Below are positions 41,838 through 51,303 of a stretch of DNA of 64,000 nucleotides, piece by piece. Numbering within the stretch: position 1 is the stretch's first letter; each line of letters starts with the position of its first letter. The notes beneath the pieces were generated by a model. The model made no database searches. It was not told where the DNA came from and was given only the letters and a program-made list of their open reading frames with translations. This DNA is from Pseudobacillus lumedeiriae (GTDB lineage: Bacteria; Bacillota; Bacilli; Bacillales; Domibacillaceae). The translations under genes and the position numbers were made by a program. The DNA lies in contig NZ_JAUIYO010000001.1 in assembly GCF_044891285.1 (NCBI RefSeq), positions 186,001 through 250,000 of the forward strand, read 5' to 3'.

Positions 41838-42572
41838 CTATACATCCAGTATGCTGTCTCGTATCGATATAGCGAGTTTCGGGTCATCTGTAATAAGAGC
41901 TGAGCACCCTTCTTTGATTAACCATTGGATGTGCTTTTCTTTATTCACTGTATAGGGGCGAATGTGAATCCCGTGCTCAACAGCTGCATGGATCATTTCA
42001 CTTTTAACTGTGCGAATATGCGGGTGTATAGCTCCCGCACGAATGGCTTCCGCGTATTTCCAAGGCATATAGATGTGCGAGGAATAAAGAGCAGCCGTTT
42101 CTAAATCCGGTGCGAGCCGATACACATACGTTAATGAATAATGATTAAACGAAGAAATAACGACACGACTTTCATAATTGTATTGATGAATGAGGCGAAT
42201 CACCTTTTCTTCCATGCCAGCGTAGGGAAATTCATTGTTTTTCAACTCAATATTACAAATGATCTCATTTTCCCTCATCCATTCAAATACATCCTCTAAT
42301 AACGGAATGCCCGTATCGTGGGCTGCTTCTGGAAACTTATACTTCGCTTCCAGCTTAGATAAGTCTTTCCATTCCCAGTCTTTCACATATCCCCGGCCAT
42401 TTGTCGTACGGTTCAGTTTCTCATCATGAATGACAGCAAGACGGCCATCTTTTGTCAGCTGGACATCCAACTCAATGCCGTCGGCTCCCGCTTCTTCCGC
42501 TGCTCGAAAGGCAGCCATTGTATTTTCAGGGGCTGCTGCAGAGAAGCCGCGGTGAGCAAAGATAGCGGTCAT
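41838..42572 (-). CDS. yqiK: Glycerophosphodiester phosphodiesterase YqiK
   Basis: 244 residues of the GDPD family (TIM barrel, Ca/Mg dependent). Signature AHRGFSAAAPENTMAAF near the start, then ELDVQLTKDGRLAVIHDEKLNRTT with the metal-binding Glu/Asp and catalytic His. No signal peptide, so cytosolic. Hydrolyses glycerophosphodiesters to glycerol-3-phosphate. ATG 42572 has AAAGGA ten bases upstream. The stop codon abuts repeat unit C, so the last residues may have been set by the repeat. Confidence 0.9.
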   Translation of the reverse strand: MTAIFAHRGFSAAAPENTMAAFRAAEEAGADGIELDVQLTKDGRLAVIHDEKLNRTTNGRGYVKDWEWKDLSKLEAKYKFPEAAHDTGIPLLEDVFEWMRENEIICNIELKNNEFPYAGMEEKVIRLIHQYNYESRVVISSFNHYSLTYVYRLAPDLETAALYSSHIYMPWKYAEAIRAGAIHPHIRTVKSEMIHAAVEHGIHIRPYTVNKEKHIQWLIKEGCSALITDDPKLAISIRDSILDV

Positions 42573-42666
42573 AAAAAACACATCCTTTTTCGTATCTGCT
42601 GCCTTGCAAAAACACGTGAAATATCCCTTTATTTACCAGTAACATGAAACACTCTGTCCGGTCCTA

Positions 42667-43455
42667 TCAAGACGCTTTATGTTCAAGACGAAGTTTATCG
42701 GCCACCATCGCAATGAATTCTGAATTCGTCGGCTTCGCCTTTGTCATAGACACCGTATAACCAAACAAGCTGGAGATAGAGTCAATATTCCCGCGGCTCC
42801 ACGCTACTTCAATGGCATGGCGGATTGCCCGTTCTACGCGGCTGGCAGTTGTATTATATTTTTTAGCAATATCCGGATACAATACTTTCGTAATGGAACC
42901 CAGTAATTCAATATCGTTGTACACCATAGAAATAGCTTCACGTAAGTACATATATCCTTTTATATGGGCCGGGACACCGATTTCATGAATAATACTTGTA
43001 ATACTGGCATCCAGATTTACCGCTTTTTTAGCCGGCTGTCTTGTTATTTCTTGCGAAGAATGAGGTACGATGAAACTTTCTTTGCCGCTCACTTGGCGGA
43101 TATGATTGAATAGGCTTTCGATATCGAAAGGCTTCAGCATAAAATAAGAAGCGCCAAGCTCCACAGCTTTTTTCGTCACATCTTCCTGGCCAAACGCTGT
43201 AAGCATAATCACATTCGGGACTGGAGCAAGATCAAGTTCTCTCATTTTTTCAAGCACAGCTAATCCGTCAACATGAGGCATAATAATATCTAAAATTAAC
43301 ACATCTGGTTTTGCCTCTGGAAGCATGTGTAAACAATCTTGTCCGTTATTTGCCTTTCCTACGACTTCCATATCTTCTTGTGAAGAAATATATTCCTCAA
43401 GCATATTAACCAGGTCTCGATTATCATCTACAATAGCCACTTTTATTTTTTTCAC
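42667..43455 (-). CDS. spo0A: Sporulation master regulator Spo0A
   Basis: 262 residues. Receiver domain with Asp10/Asp11, phospho-acceptor Asp56 (LILDIIMPHVDG), Thr in MLTAFG and Lys in MLKPFD. A linker (about 125-145) leads to the effector domain ending SLFGYTVSMTKAKPTNSEFIAMVADKLRLEH, nearly invariant among endospore formers. Start is GTG with AAGGGGAAGTTAACG upstream. Three 0A-box-like heptamers lie upstream (43513-43588). Follows spoIVB. Confidence 0.97.
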   Translation of the reverse strand: MKKIKVAIVDDNRDLVNMLEEYISSQEDMEVVGKANNGQDCLHMLPEAKPDVLILDIIMPHVDGLAVLEKMRELDLAPVPNVIMLTAFGQEDVTKKAVELGASYFMLKPFDIESLFNHIRQVSGKESFIVPHSSQEITRQPAKKAVNLDASITSIIHEIGVPAHIKGYMYLREAISMVYNDIELLGSITKVLYPDIAKKYNTTASRVERAIRHAIEVAWSRGNIDSISSLFGYTVSMTKAKPTNSEFIAMVADKLRLEHKAS

Positions 43456-43512
43456 CGTTAACTTCCCCTTCCACCATTCACTTTCGATTATATGTTTATT
43501 CTACTAGTTTTT

Positions 43513-43588
43513 TTCGACAAAGGGCTATGATTTCCTTTTAATTTTAATAATATATATATTTTTCGTCGATCTTCTTTTATATTCGACG
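43513..43588 (-). promoter_or_regulatory. 0A boxes upstream of spo0A
   Basis: Minus-strand TGTCGAA at 43513-43519 is an exact Spo0A box. CGTCGAA at 43582-43588 matches six of seven, and a further CGACGAA near 43562 is looser. They suggest autoregulation of spo0A. A sigma H promoter with proper spacing was not found by eye. Confidence 0.6.
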
Positions 43589-43613
43589 AATTTCTTCCAT
43601 TTATGTATAAGGA

Positions 43614-43680
43614 TTTGTTCAACTCCCTCTGTTGATTTCCGCTGGGGGCACTCGCTTTCCACTCCAATTAACAAAGCAGC
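43614..43680. repeat. Dispersed repeat family 1, copy with central deletion
   Basis: TTTGTTCAACTCCCTCTGTT, GATTTCCGCTGGGGGCACTC, GCTTTCCACTCCAATTAACA: same order and same missing centre as 13413-13500. Lies in the 284-bp spoIVB-spo0A gap, upstream of the 0A boxes. Confidence 0.75.
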
Positions 43681-43711
43681 AAACAATAAATAACCATTAC
43701 GATTATCATAT

Positions 43712-43741
43712 AAAAAAACAAGCGGACTTCTCCGCTTGTTC
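43712..43741 (-). terminator. Terminator at the end of spoIVB
   Basis: AACAAGCGGA pairs with TCCGCTTGTT around CTTC, followed on the minus strand by TTTTTTTATATG. The right arm touches the spoIVB stop codon. Confidence 0.85.
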
Positions 43742-44945
43742 AGCTTGCCTCGTTCTGTTCAGATTTCGTTAACGAAATACCTGCTTCATTAAGCATCCAT
43801 TCAATGTGCACACCATAACCAGAAGTCGGATCATTCACAAATACGTGCGTGACAGCTCCAATCACTTTCCCATTCTGAATGATCGGGCTGCCGCTCATCC
43901 CTTGAACAATTCCCCCCGTTTTATCAAGCAGCTCCTTATCCGTTACCTTTAATACCATTCCTTTTGTTCCTGGATACTTTTGCGGAATTGTGCTGACAAT
44001 TTCTACATCATACCATTCCACTTTTTCTCCATTAACAACTGTCAAGATTTTTGCCGGCCCTTCTTTTACCTCATGCGACAATGCAACAGGATAAGATTCC
44101 TTTATTAATCCATTAGGAGGCGGCTGTTTTAACTGGCCAAATACGCCATATGGACTGTTTCTCGTTATATTGCCGAGCTTGTTCTGATCTGTTGAAAATT
44201 GAGCCAGCTTTTCACCCGGATTTCCATTGCGTCCTTTTTCGATTGATGTTACCTTTGATTTTACAATTTCCCCATTCTCGATAATAATTGGTTTTCTCGT
44301 ATCTGCATCAGCAATCACATGGCCGAGTGCACCATATTTTTTTGAGTTAGGCTCAAAAAAAGTAAGTGTACCGATGCCCGATGCGGAATCCCGAATATAT
44401 AAGCCGATTTTAAAGGACTGATCATTTTCATCTTTCATCGGCTTTAGTGCTGCATGAATCACTTTTTTATTTCTGTAAATTGTTACTTTAAGTGGTTCCG
44501 TTTCTTGTCCAGCTTGTTGAACAAATGGACGAATTTCCTGCATTTTTTCAACTTTTTTCCCATTAATCTCCGTAATAATATCGCCTACTCGAATGCCTGC
44601 TTTCTCTCCTGGAGACTGCTTGCCATCTACTGTATCGACGAGATGGTGGCCAACAACGAGGACTCCCATCGTGTTTAACTTAATACCAATAGACTGACCT
44701 CCCGGAATGACACGAATTTCACGGGCTGCTGCAGCTTTTTCATTTTCTTTTGAAAAACCCGCCAGCTGTAAAATTCCATTGACATTGTCCGATCCCTGTT
44801 CTTCTATTGCCGATCGTGTTTCTTTTTCTAAATTATTCATGTCCGCAGCATATGCGCGGTTCATGAAAGAGCCGATGATTAAACATACTACAAAGGAAAC
44901 AAGGAGAATTCCACCAGTGGCTATACTGAATTTACGTTTGTTCAA
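43740..44945 (-). CDS. spoIVB: SpoIVB serine peptidase
   Basis: 401 residues. N-terminal membrane anchor (about 7-30), a PDZ domain (about 90-170, GVLVVGHHLVDTVDGKQSPG then GDIITEINGKKV) and an S55 peptidase domain. The catalytic His lies in KKYGALGHVI and Ser in GMSGSPIIQNGK. It is secreted by the forespore and cleaves SpoIVFA to trigger pro-sigma K processing. The start is uncertain: TTG 44945 is ten bases after GGAG, GTG 44954 is too close, and the frame is open much further. Sits between recN and spo0A. Confidence 0.92.
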   Translation of the reverse strand: MNKRKFSIATGGILLVSFVVCLIIGSFMNRAYAADMNNLEKETRSAIEEQGSDNVNGILQLAGFSKENEKAAAAREIRVIPGGQSIGIKLNTMGVLVVGHHLVDTVDGKQSPGEKAGIRVGDIITEINGKKVEKMQEIRPFVQQAGQETEPLKVTIYRNKKVIHAALKPMKDENDQSFKIGLYIRDSASGIGTLTFFEPNSKKYGALGHVIADADTRKPIIIENGEIVKSKVTSIEKGRNGNPGEKLAQFSTDQNKLGNITRNSPYGVFGQLKQPPPNGLIKESYPVALSHEVKEGPAKILTVVNGEKVEWYDVEIVSTIPQKYPGTKGMVLKVTDKELLDKTGGIVQGMSGSPIIQNGKVIGAVTHVFVNDPTSGYGVHIEWMLNEAGISLTKSEQNEAS

Positions 44946-45075
44946 ACCATTCACTCTCCTCGCTTCTAAAACTGACTTACCGGCTGTATGTATACTTTCT
45001 CCTTGAAGCTCATCATTTATTACAAAAAAAGCTGCCCTCAGTTGGATGTGAATAACAATCAATAATGAAAAATAA

Positions 45076-45152
45076 GACTTTGTTAATTACTATGGCGGAT
45101 TTTTCCTTCTTGTTTATTGGAGCGCAGATCAACAGGAAATTTTAACAAAGTC
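45076..45152. repeat. Inverted-repeat-bounded fragment of family 1
   Basis: GACTTTGTTAA (45076-45086) and its exact complement (45142-45152) bound a 55-bp stretch containing TGTTTATTGGAGCGCAGATC. That stretch resembles the family 1 end TGTTGATTGGAGCG in reverse orientation. It lies in the 282-bp gap between mgtC-like gene and spoIVB. Confidence 0.55.
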
Positions 45153-45164
45153 AAAAGCAATAAA

Positions 45165-45194
45165 AAAGAGGTTAGACTCTTTTGAGCCAACCTC
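45165..45194 (-). terminator. Terminator of the mgtC-like gene
   Basis: GAGGTTAGACTC pairs with GAGCCAACCTC around TTTT. On the minus strand it continues into TTTTTTATTGC. Confidence 0.75.
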
Positions 45195-45227
45195 CTTAGA
45201 TTGCACTATTAAACACCATCAAGCTGT

Positions 45228-45917
45228 TTAAAGAGCCTCCATTTCAACGCTTACTACATGCTTGATTTGCTTTAATTGGTAATACACATCGGTCGTATAT
45301 CGCTTTTCGTTGACTAAAACAATTAAATCCATTTGCTGCAAAGCTCCTTCTTGCACATCTTTAATGCGAACTTTATGTGCTTTCATGTCTGTATTTTTCA
45401 TATGCTTAAGAATTTCAGTCATTTTTTCAGCGTCATCTACTATAATCCTTACTTTTAATTGCTTTTCCGTTAAAGATTTAGGGCCGATCCATTTAAAGAT
45501 AATTGGGAATAATTCTACACTAATAATCATTAAACAAGTCGCAATGATCGCTTCCATCCAAAAGCCGGCACCACAGGCAATTCCGATTGCACCTGCTCCC
45601 CAAACGATAGCCGCCGTTGTCAGGCCAGAAATAATATCATTATTTCTCCTTAAAATAACACCAGCTCCTAAAAAACCAATTCCCGACACAATTTGAGCGG
45701 CAAGCCTGAGGGGATCCATTGGCTTTTCATAAGGAATCGCAAAATGATTGGCGGCATCAATGGACACGTCTGTCAATAAACAACTAGTAATCCCGATCAC
45801 GACACATGTTTTTAAACCAATAGGCTTTTTCTTAATTTCTCGTTCCAAACCGATGACAATCGATAAAATAGTTGCAATACCAAGATTAAAAATAAAATCA
45901 CTCACTTGTAGGGACAT
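45228..45917 (-). CDS. MgtC/SapB family membrane protein
   Basis: 229 residues. Four to five membrane segments in the first 140 residues, with signatures GLEREIKKKPIGLKT and QIVSGIGFLGAGVILR typical of the MgtC/SapB domain. A soluble ACT-like C-terminal domain (about 150-229) follows. In other bacteria linked to low-magnesium growth and membrane potential; role here unknown. The ATG is preceded by AAAGGAGACC. Inserted between spoIVB and recN, where B. subtilis has nothing comparable. Confidence 0.88.
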   Translation of the reverse strand: MSLQVSDFIFNLGIATILSIVIGLEREIKKKPIGLKTCVVIGITSCLLTDVSIDAANHFAIPYEKPMDPLRLAAQIVSGIGFLGAGVILRRNNDIISGLTTAAIVWGAGAIGIACGAGFWMEAIIATCLMIISVELFPIIFKWIGPKSLTEKQLKVRIIVDDAEKMTEILKHMKNTDMKAHKVRIKDVQEGALQQMDLIVLVNEKRYTTDVYYQLKQIKHVVSVEMEAL

Positions 45918-46009
45918 CTCTCTCGGTCTCCTTTGCCTAAAATCATTTAGACTTTTCTTTTATCTCTGTTTTTTTAGAAGCGAGCAAGGATGCAGAAAAA
46001 ATGGTCTCT

Positions 46010-47719
46010 TTATTTCTTTTTTAACGACGCAGCCAAATCGAGCAGCTCTTTTGCATGCTGTTTCGTTAAATCGGTCATTTCCACTCCGGAAATCATACGC
46101 CCAATTTCTCTGACTTTCTCTTCATTCTCCAGCGGCTCCACAAACGTTCTCGTCCGTCCGTCTGCCAGCACTTTTGAAATATATAAATGAGTATCGGCTA
46201 TGGCTGCTACTTGCGGCAGATGAGAGATACAAAGGACTTGCGAATGAACGGCAACTTCATAAATTTTTTCACCGATCGCTTGGGCTACCCGTCCGCTCAC
46301 TCCTGTATCTACTTCATCAAAGATAATGGAAGTAATCCCTTGATGCTGGGAGAAAATGGTCTTCATCGCCAGCATAATCCGTGACATTTCTCCACCTGAT
46401 GCCACTTTAGAAAGAGGTTTAACCGGTTCTCCTGGATTTGTTGAAATATAAAATTCCACTTCATCCAGCCCTTCTTTTTTAAATCGCTTTTGCCCAGCAG
46501 ACACTTTTTCGATCGATGTTTCAAAGTGAATATCAAAAACCGTTTTATCCATATACAATTGCTTGAGCTCAAGATGAATGGCTTCTGTCAGCTTTTCGGC
46601 CGCCTTTTTTCTTAAAAGGCTAAGCTGTTCCCCTTCAAGCAATAAATCTTTTTCATAAGAGGCGAGTTCCTTGCACAATTTTTCAATGTGCGTTTCCCGA
46701 TTCGTTAATGTGTCAATTTCTTCTTCGATCGCTGCCCCATATTCAATGATCTCTTCAATAGATTCCCCATACTTTCGTTTCAGCTGATTGATTTCATTTA
46801 ATCGCGTTTCAATCAGATTGAGCCGATTCGGATCAAATTCCAAACTGTCTAATTCCGAACTGATGTGCCGGGCTGCATCTTCAAGGGCATAAAAGCTTTC
46901 AGCTGCCGTTTCGAAGACTCCTTTATACGTTTCATCAATTTCGGCTGCCGTTTCTAAGCTTGTCATTGCAAGGCCAAGCCAATCTAGCCCTTTTCCTTCT
47001 CCCTGTAATGCATTGGCCGCATTTTGAACAGATTCATACAATTTTTCGAAGTTGCCAAGCTTTCTTCTTTCTTCGGTCAGTTCCTCATCTTCATGTAAGC
47101 GCAATTCGGCTTTTTGAATTTCGGACAGCTGAAATTGGATTAAATCTAGCCGGTGAGCCATTTGTTGTTCATTTTCACTTAATTGGCTAAGTGCTTTGGC
47201 CGTTTGTTCATACCGCTGATAAACTTCTGCGTAGTTTTCTTTTGCAGCTAATACTTCTGCACCGCCAAATTGATCGAGCAAGCGTAAATGCTGGTTAGCA
47301 TCCATCAATTCCTGGTGCTCATGCTGACCATGGATATCAACAAGCGTTGAACCGACTTCTCTTAACATAGCGATCGTTACAAGCTTGCCATTAATCCGGC
47401 AGACGCTTTTGCCACTGGACGAAATTTCTCGGCGGATGATAATTGTTTCCTCTTCCAGATCAATTCCAAACTCCTGCGCTTTTTTGACACATGGATGATG
47501 ACGGCTTTCTACTTGAAACATGCCTTCTATTTCGGCTTTTTTTTCACCGTGGCGAACAAATTCGGAAGATCCGCGGCCGCCGACAAGCAAATGAATGGCA
47601 TCAATGATGATCGATTTCCCTGCACCTGTTTCACCAGTCAACACGGTTAATCCTTTTTCAAAAGATACTTGAAGTTCTTCTATGATAGCAAAGTTGCGTA
47701 TGGACAGTTCCTGCAGCAA
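46010..47719 (-). CDS. recN: DNA repair ATPase RecN
   Basis: 569 residues of the SMC-like family: Walker A GETGAGKSIIID at about 30-41, long coiled coil arms (about 150-375), signature SGGEMSRIMLAMK and Walker B IIFDEVDTGVSG. Organises DNA ends in double-strand break repair. Start TTG with GAGGTGAATATACA upstream. Cotranscribed with argR (17 bp). Confidence 0.95.
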   Translation of the reverse strand: MLQELSIRNFAIIEELQVSFEKGLTVLTGETGAGKSIIIDAIHLLVGGRGSSEFVRHGEKKAEIEGMFQVESRHHPCVKKAQEFGIDLEEETIIIRREISSSGKSVCRINGKLVTIAMLREVGSTLVDIHGQHEHQELMDANQHLRLLDQFGGAEVLAAKENYAEVYQRYEQTAKALSQLSENEQQMAHRLDLIQFQLSEIQKAELRLHEDEELTEERRKLGNFEKLYESVQNAANALQGEGKGLDWLGLAMTSLETAAEIDETYKGVFETAAESFYALEDAARHISSELDSLEFDPNRLNLIETRLNEINQLKRKYGESIEEIIEYGAAIEEEIDTLTNRETHIEKLCKELASYEKDLLLEGEQLSLLRKKAAEKLTEAIHLELKQLYMDKTVFDIHFETSIEKVSAGQKRFKKEGLDEVEFYISTNPGEPVKPLSKVASGGEMSRIMLAMKTIFSQHQGITSIIFDEVDTGVSGRVAQAIGEKIYEVAVHSQVLCISHLPQVAAIADTHLYISKVLADGRTRTFVEPLENEEKVREIGRMISGVEMTDLTKQHAKELLDLAASLKKK

Positions 47720-47736
47720 TGTATATTCACCTCAAA

Positions 47737-48186
47737 TCAAAGCATTTCTAAAAAGCGTTCTGAAATGACAGCGGTATGATCCGGCGCACGACAAATGATC
47801 AAACACGTATCGTCCCCACAAATCGTCCCCATAATCTCTTCCCAATCCAAATTATCGATGAGGGCACCGACTGCCTGAGCATTGCCTGGAAGTGTTTTCA
47901 TCACTACAAAATGACCCGCAGAATCGATGCTGACAAAAGCATCCACGAGCGAACGTTTCAATTTTTGCAAAGGGTTAAAGCGCTGATCAGCAGGCAGGCT
48001 ATATTTATAACGCCCATCCATTAATGGTACCTTCACTAAGTGAAGTTCTTTAATGTCCCGGGAAACGGTTGCTTGTGTCACGTTATAGCCAAGATCTTTC
48101 AAGTAGTCCACTAATTCATCTTGTGTTTCTATTTCGTTATTAGCGATGATTTCTCTAATCTTTATATGACGTTGGCCTTTATTCAT
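47737..48186 (-). CDS. argR: Arginine repressor ArgR/AhrC
   Basis: 149 residues: N-terminal winged helix (QATVSRDIKELHLVKVP) and C-terminal hexamerisation/arginine-binding domain with GTICGDDTCLIICR. Regulates arginine synthesis and catabolism. The second of two adjacent ATGs is taken to fit B. subtilis AhrC; GAGGTGAAGA lies before both. It lies between tlyA and recN. Confidence 0.95.
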   Translation of the reverse strand: MNKGQRHIKIREIIANNEIETQDELVDYLKDLGYNVTQATVSRDIKELHLVKVPLMDGRYKYSLPADQRFNPLQKLKRSLVDAFVSIDSAGHFVVMKTLPGNAQAVGALIDNLDWEEIMGTICGDDTCLIICRAPDHTAVISERFLEML

Positions 48187-48292
48187 CATTCTTCACCTCA
48201 TGTGTCGTATAATTATACTTTAGTATACAATATTTTATCTTATTTACCTTCTGATGTATAGAAGGAGAACATCGTCCGAAAATGAATGTCAA

Positions 48293-48329
48293 TAAAAAAC
48301 TGGCTGGAAGCTCCCAGCCAGTTTTCCTA
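48293..48329 (-). terminator. Terminator after tlyA
   Basis: AAACTGGCTGG pairs with CCAGCCAGTTT around AAGCTC, followed on the minus strand by TTTATTGAC. It separates the xseA-to-tlyA operon from argR. Confidence 0.8.
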
Positions 48330-48334
48330 CGCAG

Positions 48335-49177
48335 TTACTCTGGTTTTTTCATTTGTTTTAATTCACGATGGGCCGCCTGTACAATAGAATCAACAGAGAC
48401 CTCCAGTAAGTTCTCCCCGGTTCCAGTGCTTTCTTCCGGCCAAGTTAAGTGAATTAAGAATTCGATATTACCATCGCCGCCGGTAATCGGTGAGTAGGAT
48501 AAATTTTTGACATCATAGCCCAGTTCAAGTGCCAAACTGATGATCTTCTCTATCACTTCTTTGTGAATCGCCGGATCCCTGACAATGCCTTTTTTCCCAA
48601 CCTGTTCTTTTCCCGCTTCAAATTGCGGTTTAATCAGTGCCATTACGTCGCTTCCCGGTACGAGCAATGTTTTCAGAACAGGAAGGATTAATGAAAGCGA
48701 AATAAAAGATACATCAATGGTTGCAAACTGGGGTGCTCCTTCTGTCAAATCCTCGGGCTTGACATAGCGAAAATTCGTCCGCTCCATGACGACAACCCGT
48801 TCATCTTGGCGCAGCTTCCATGCCAGTTGGTTATAGCCAACATCAAGTGCATAAGACATTTTGGCCCCATTTTGCAAAGCGCAGTCCGTAAATCCGCCCG
48901 TAGATGAACCAATATCGAGCATCATTTTCCCTTTAACATCCAATTGAAATTCTTTTAAGGCTTTTTCTAGTTTTAAGCCGCCCCGGCTCACATAAGGAAG
49001 CACATTCCCTTTTATTTGTAAAGGTGCGTCTGCTGGAATTTTCTCTCCCGGCTTCTCAAGACGCTCTTCCTTTGAATAGACAAGACCGGCCATCACTGCA
49101 CGTTTCGCTTTTTCCCTCGTTTCAATGAGACCTCTTTCTACGAGCAGCACGTCAATACGTTCTTTCTTTGCTTTCAT
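48335..49177 (-). CDS. yqxC: TlyA-family rRNA 2'-O-methyltransferase/hemolysin-like (YqxC)
   Basis: 280 residues: N-terminal S4 RNA-binding domain (about 6-65, RIDVLLVERGLIETREKAKR) and FtsJ-like methyltransferase with SAM motif LDIGSSTGGFTDCAL. Family members methylate rRNA in ribosomes. Two bp after dxs; last gene of the operon. Confidence 0.92.
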   Translation of the reverse strand: MKAKKERIDVLLVERGLIETREKAKRAVMAGLVYSKEERLEKPGEKIPADAPLQIKGNVLPYVSRGGLKLEKALKEFQLDVKGKMMLDIGSSTGGFTDCALQNGAKMSYALDVGYNQLAWKLRQDERVVVMERTNFRYVKPEDLTEGAPQFATIDVSFISLSLILPVLKTLLVPGSDVMALIKPQFEAGKEQVGKKGIVRDPAIHKEVIEKIISLALELGYDVKNLSYSPITGGDGNIEFLIHLTWPEESTGTGENLLEVSVDSIVQAAHRELKQMKKPE

Positions 49178-49179
49178 AC

Positions 49180-51072
49180 TTACGCCCTTTTCTGTTTTTT
49201 TGGTGTCATTGCCGACAGCTTGCGAATAACCGCTTCTTCTGTTAAATCAATTTCTTCCAACAAGGAACTGACGCTGCCATGTTCAATAAAGCAATCAGGA
49301 ATCCCCATGCGGTCAATCACATGACCGTAAAAACCGCGGTCGTGAGCAAATTCAAGTACCGCACTGCCAAAACCGCCTTCTAAAACGGCTTCTTCAATGG
49401 TTAAAATCGGCATATCTGATTCAAACAGACGCATAAGCATCGTTTCATCAAGCGGCTTGATAAAACGGGCATTCACTACTTGGACGGATATTCCTTGCTT
49501 CTCCGCAAGTGCGGCCGCTTTCATCGCCATTGGGATCGTTGTTCCGAATGTTAAGATCGCTGCATCTGTTCCTTCCCGCAGCACTTCCCATGAGCCGATC
49601 GGAATTTGCTTTAACTCTTCGTCCATCGCGACACCAAGTCCATTTCCCCGTGGAAAACGCATGGCGATCGGCCCATCGTTATATTGAACAGCTGTGTTCA
49701 CCATATGCTGCCCTTCATTTTCATCTTTCGGCATCATGAGCACCATATTCGGTACATGGCGCAAAAAGGCAATATCAAATACACCTTGATGGGTCTCTCC
49801 ATCTGCACCGACAAGACCCGCCCGGTCAATACCGATAAACACATTTAAATTCGGACGGCAAATATCATGGACGACCTGGTCATAGGCCCGTTGTAGAAAA
49901 GTAGAATAAATTGCAAGAAATGGTTTCATTCCTTGTGTAGCAAGTCCAGCAGCGACCGTTGCTGCATGCTGTTCTGCAATGCCGACATCAAACATCCGGT
50001 CAGGAAATTCTTCAGCAAAACCTAATAGCTTAGAACCGACTGGCATCGCGGGTGTAATCGCCACAATTCTCTCATCCGTACGAGCAAGTTTTCTTACGGT
50101 CTCGCTGACGAGTGAACTCCAGGCAGGCGGTTGTCCAACCGGCTTAATTAAATCGCCCGTATCGATTTTATAAGGACCTGTTCCATGCCATGTGCCTTTC
50201 GTGTCAAGCTCAGCTGGTCCATATCCTTTGCCCTTCTTCGTTAAAACGTGCAGCAGCACTGGACCTTCTGTTTTTTTAGCATACTGCAAGTTTTCAAACA
50301 GCTCTTCATAATTATGACCGTCGATCGGACCAAGATACGTGAACCCGAGCTCCTCGAAAAACATCCCAGAAACAAATAAATATTTCAAACTGTCCTTTAG
50401 ACGCTCAGCCGTTTGAGCCATTTTTCCGCCGACGGCCGGAATTTTCTTTAACAATCCTTCAAGTTCATCTTTCACCCAATTGTACTTGCCAGCCGTACGC
50501 AGGCGGCCAAGCACACTGTGAAGGGCACCGACATTCGGTGCAATAGACATTTCATTATCATTTAAAATCACGATCATATTCTTTTTTTCATCACCAATGT
50601 GATTCAGTGCCTCAAGCGCCATCCCGCCTGTTAACGCTCCATCACCAATGACGGGCACAATATGGGAATTCTCTTTCTTTAAGTCTCTGGCAATGGCCAT
50701 CCCCATCGCCGCTGACAAAGAAGTGGAGCTATGACCTGTTTCCCACACATCATGCTCACTTTCCACCATTTTAGGGAAACCGCATAATCCTTTATACTGG
50801 CGAAGTGTCTCGAATTGATCCGCTCGTCCAGTTAAGATTTTATGAACATATGACTGATGGCCAACGTCCCATAAAATTTTATCTTGCGGACTATTAAAAC
50901 AACGGTGCAGGGCAATTGTCAGTTCCACTACCCCTAGGTTAGGTCCGATATGCCCACCGGTTCTCGATAAGTTTTCAATTAAAAACTTTCGAATGTCCGC
51001 GCTTAATTCATTTAACTCATCCATCGTCAAGCTCTTTAAAAAAGCAGGACTTTTAATAGATAACAGATCCAA
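49180..51072 (-). CDS. dxs: 1-deoxy-D-xylulose-5-phosphate synthase
   Basis: About 630 residues, TPP-dependent, first step of the MEP isoprenoid route. N-terminal GGHIGPNLGVVELTIALH, TPP motif GDGALTGGMALEALN...NDN, and the transketolase domain with FDVGIAEQHAATVAAGLA. The start is placed at TTG 51072 (LDLLSIKSP), six bases after GAGTG, like the B. subtilis N-terminus; GTG 51081 is close to that site. Next to ispA, giving isoprenoid precursors. Confidence 0.94.
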   Translation of the reverse strand: MDLLSIKSPAFLKSLTMDELNELSADIRKFLIENLSRTGGHIGPNLGVVELTIALHRCFNSPQDKILWDVGHQSYVHKILTGRADQFETLRQYKGLCGFPKMVESEHDVWETGHSSTSLSAAMGMAIARDLKKENSHIVPVIGDGALTGGMALEALNHIGDEKKNMIVILNDNEMSIAPNVGALHSVLGRLRTAGKYNWVKDELEGLLKKIPAVGGKMAQTAERLKDSLKYLFVSGMFFEELGFTYLGPIDGHNYEELFENLQYAKKTEGPVLLHVLTKKGKGYGPAELDTKGTWHGTGPYKIDTGDLIKPVGQPPAWSSLVSETVRKLARTDERIVAITPAMPVGSKLLGFAEEFPDRMFDVGIAEQHAATVAAGLATQGMKPFLAIYSTFLQRAYDQVVHDICRPNLNVFIGIDRAGLVGADGETHQGVFDIAFLRHVPNMVLMMPKDENEGQHMVNTAVQYNDGPIAMRFPRGNGLGVAMDEELKQIPIGSWEVLREGTDAAILTFGTTIPMAMKAAALAEKQGISVQVVNARFIKPLDETMLMRLFESDMPILTIEEAVLEGGFGSAVLEFAHDRGFYGHVIDRMGIPDCFIEHGSVSSLLEEIDLTEEAVIRKLSAMTPKKQKRA

Positions 51073-51199
51073 TAGGATCACTCGCTTTCATCACTGTATC
51101 GTTTCGTTTTTCTTTATTATAACGTCATCATTATTTTCTACAACTTTTTACATAAAGAAACAGCCGCTCCATCACTTTTTCATTCATGTAAATGGCTCT

Positions 51200-51243
51200 T
51201 GAAAAAACAGCCGCTAACACAAAGTGTGATAACGGCCGTTTTA
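51200..51243 (-). terminator. Terminator between ispA and dxs
   Basis: Minus strand AACGGCCGTTATCACA with TGTGTTAGCGGCTGTT (a few mismatches), followed by TTTTTTCAAG. Suggests partial termination, with dxs having its own promoter in the 231-bp gap. Confidence 0.65.
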
Positions 51244-51303
51244 TACAAACAATATGATCATTATATCACATAAGACAAACCACAACAATTTTAGCTAATT
51301 TTC

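Noticed and set aside
41485..41887. Open frames of 79-105 codons across the triple repeat
   Set aside because: They follow the 125-bp period, lack ribosome sites and would encode only repeat-derived peptides. The compensatory changes argue for structure, not coding.
43480..43560. Sigma H promoter of spo0A (AGGAAAT ... GTAGAAT)
   Set aside because: The two elements are 25 bases apart, too far for sigma H; only the 0A boxes are reported.
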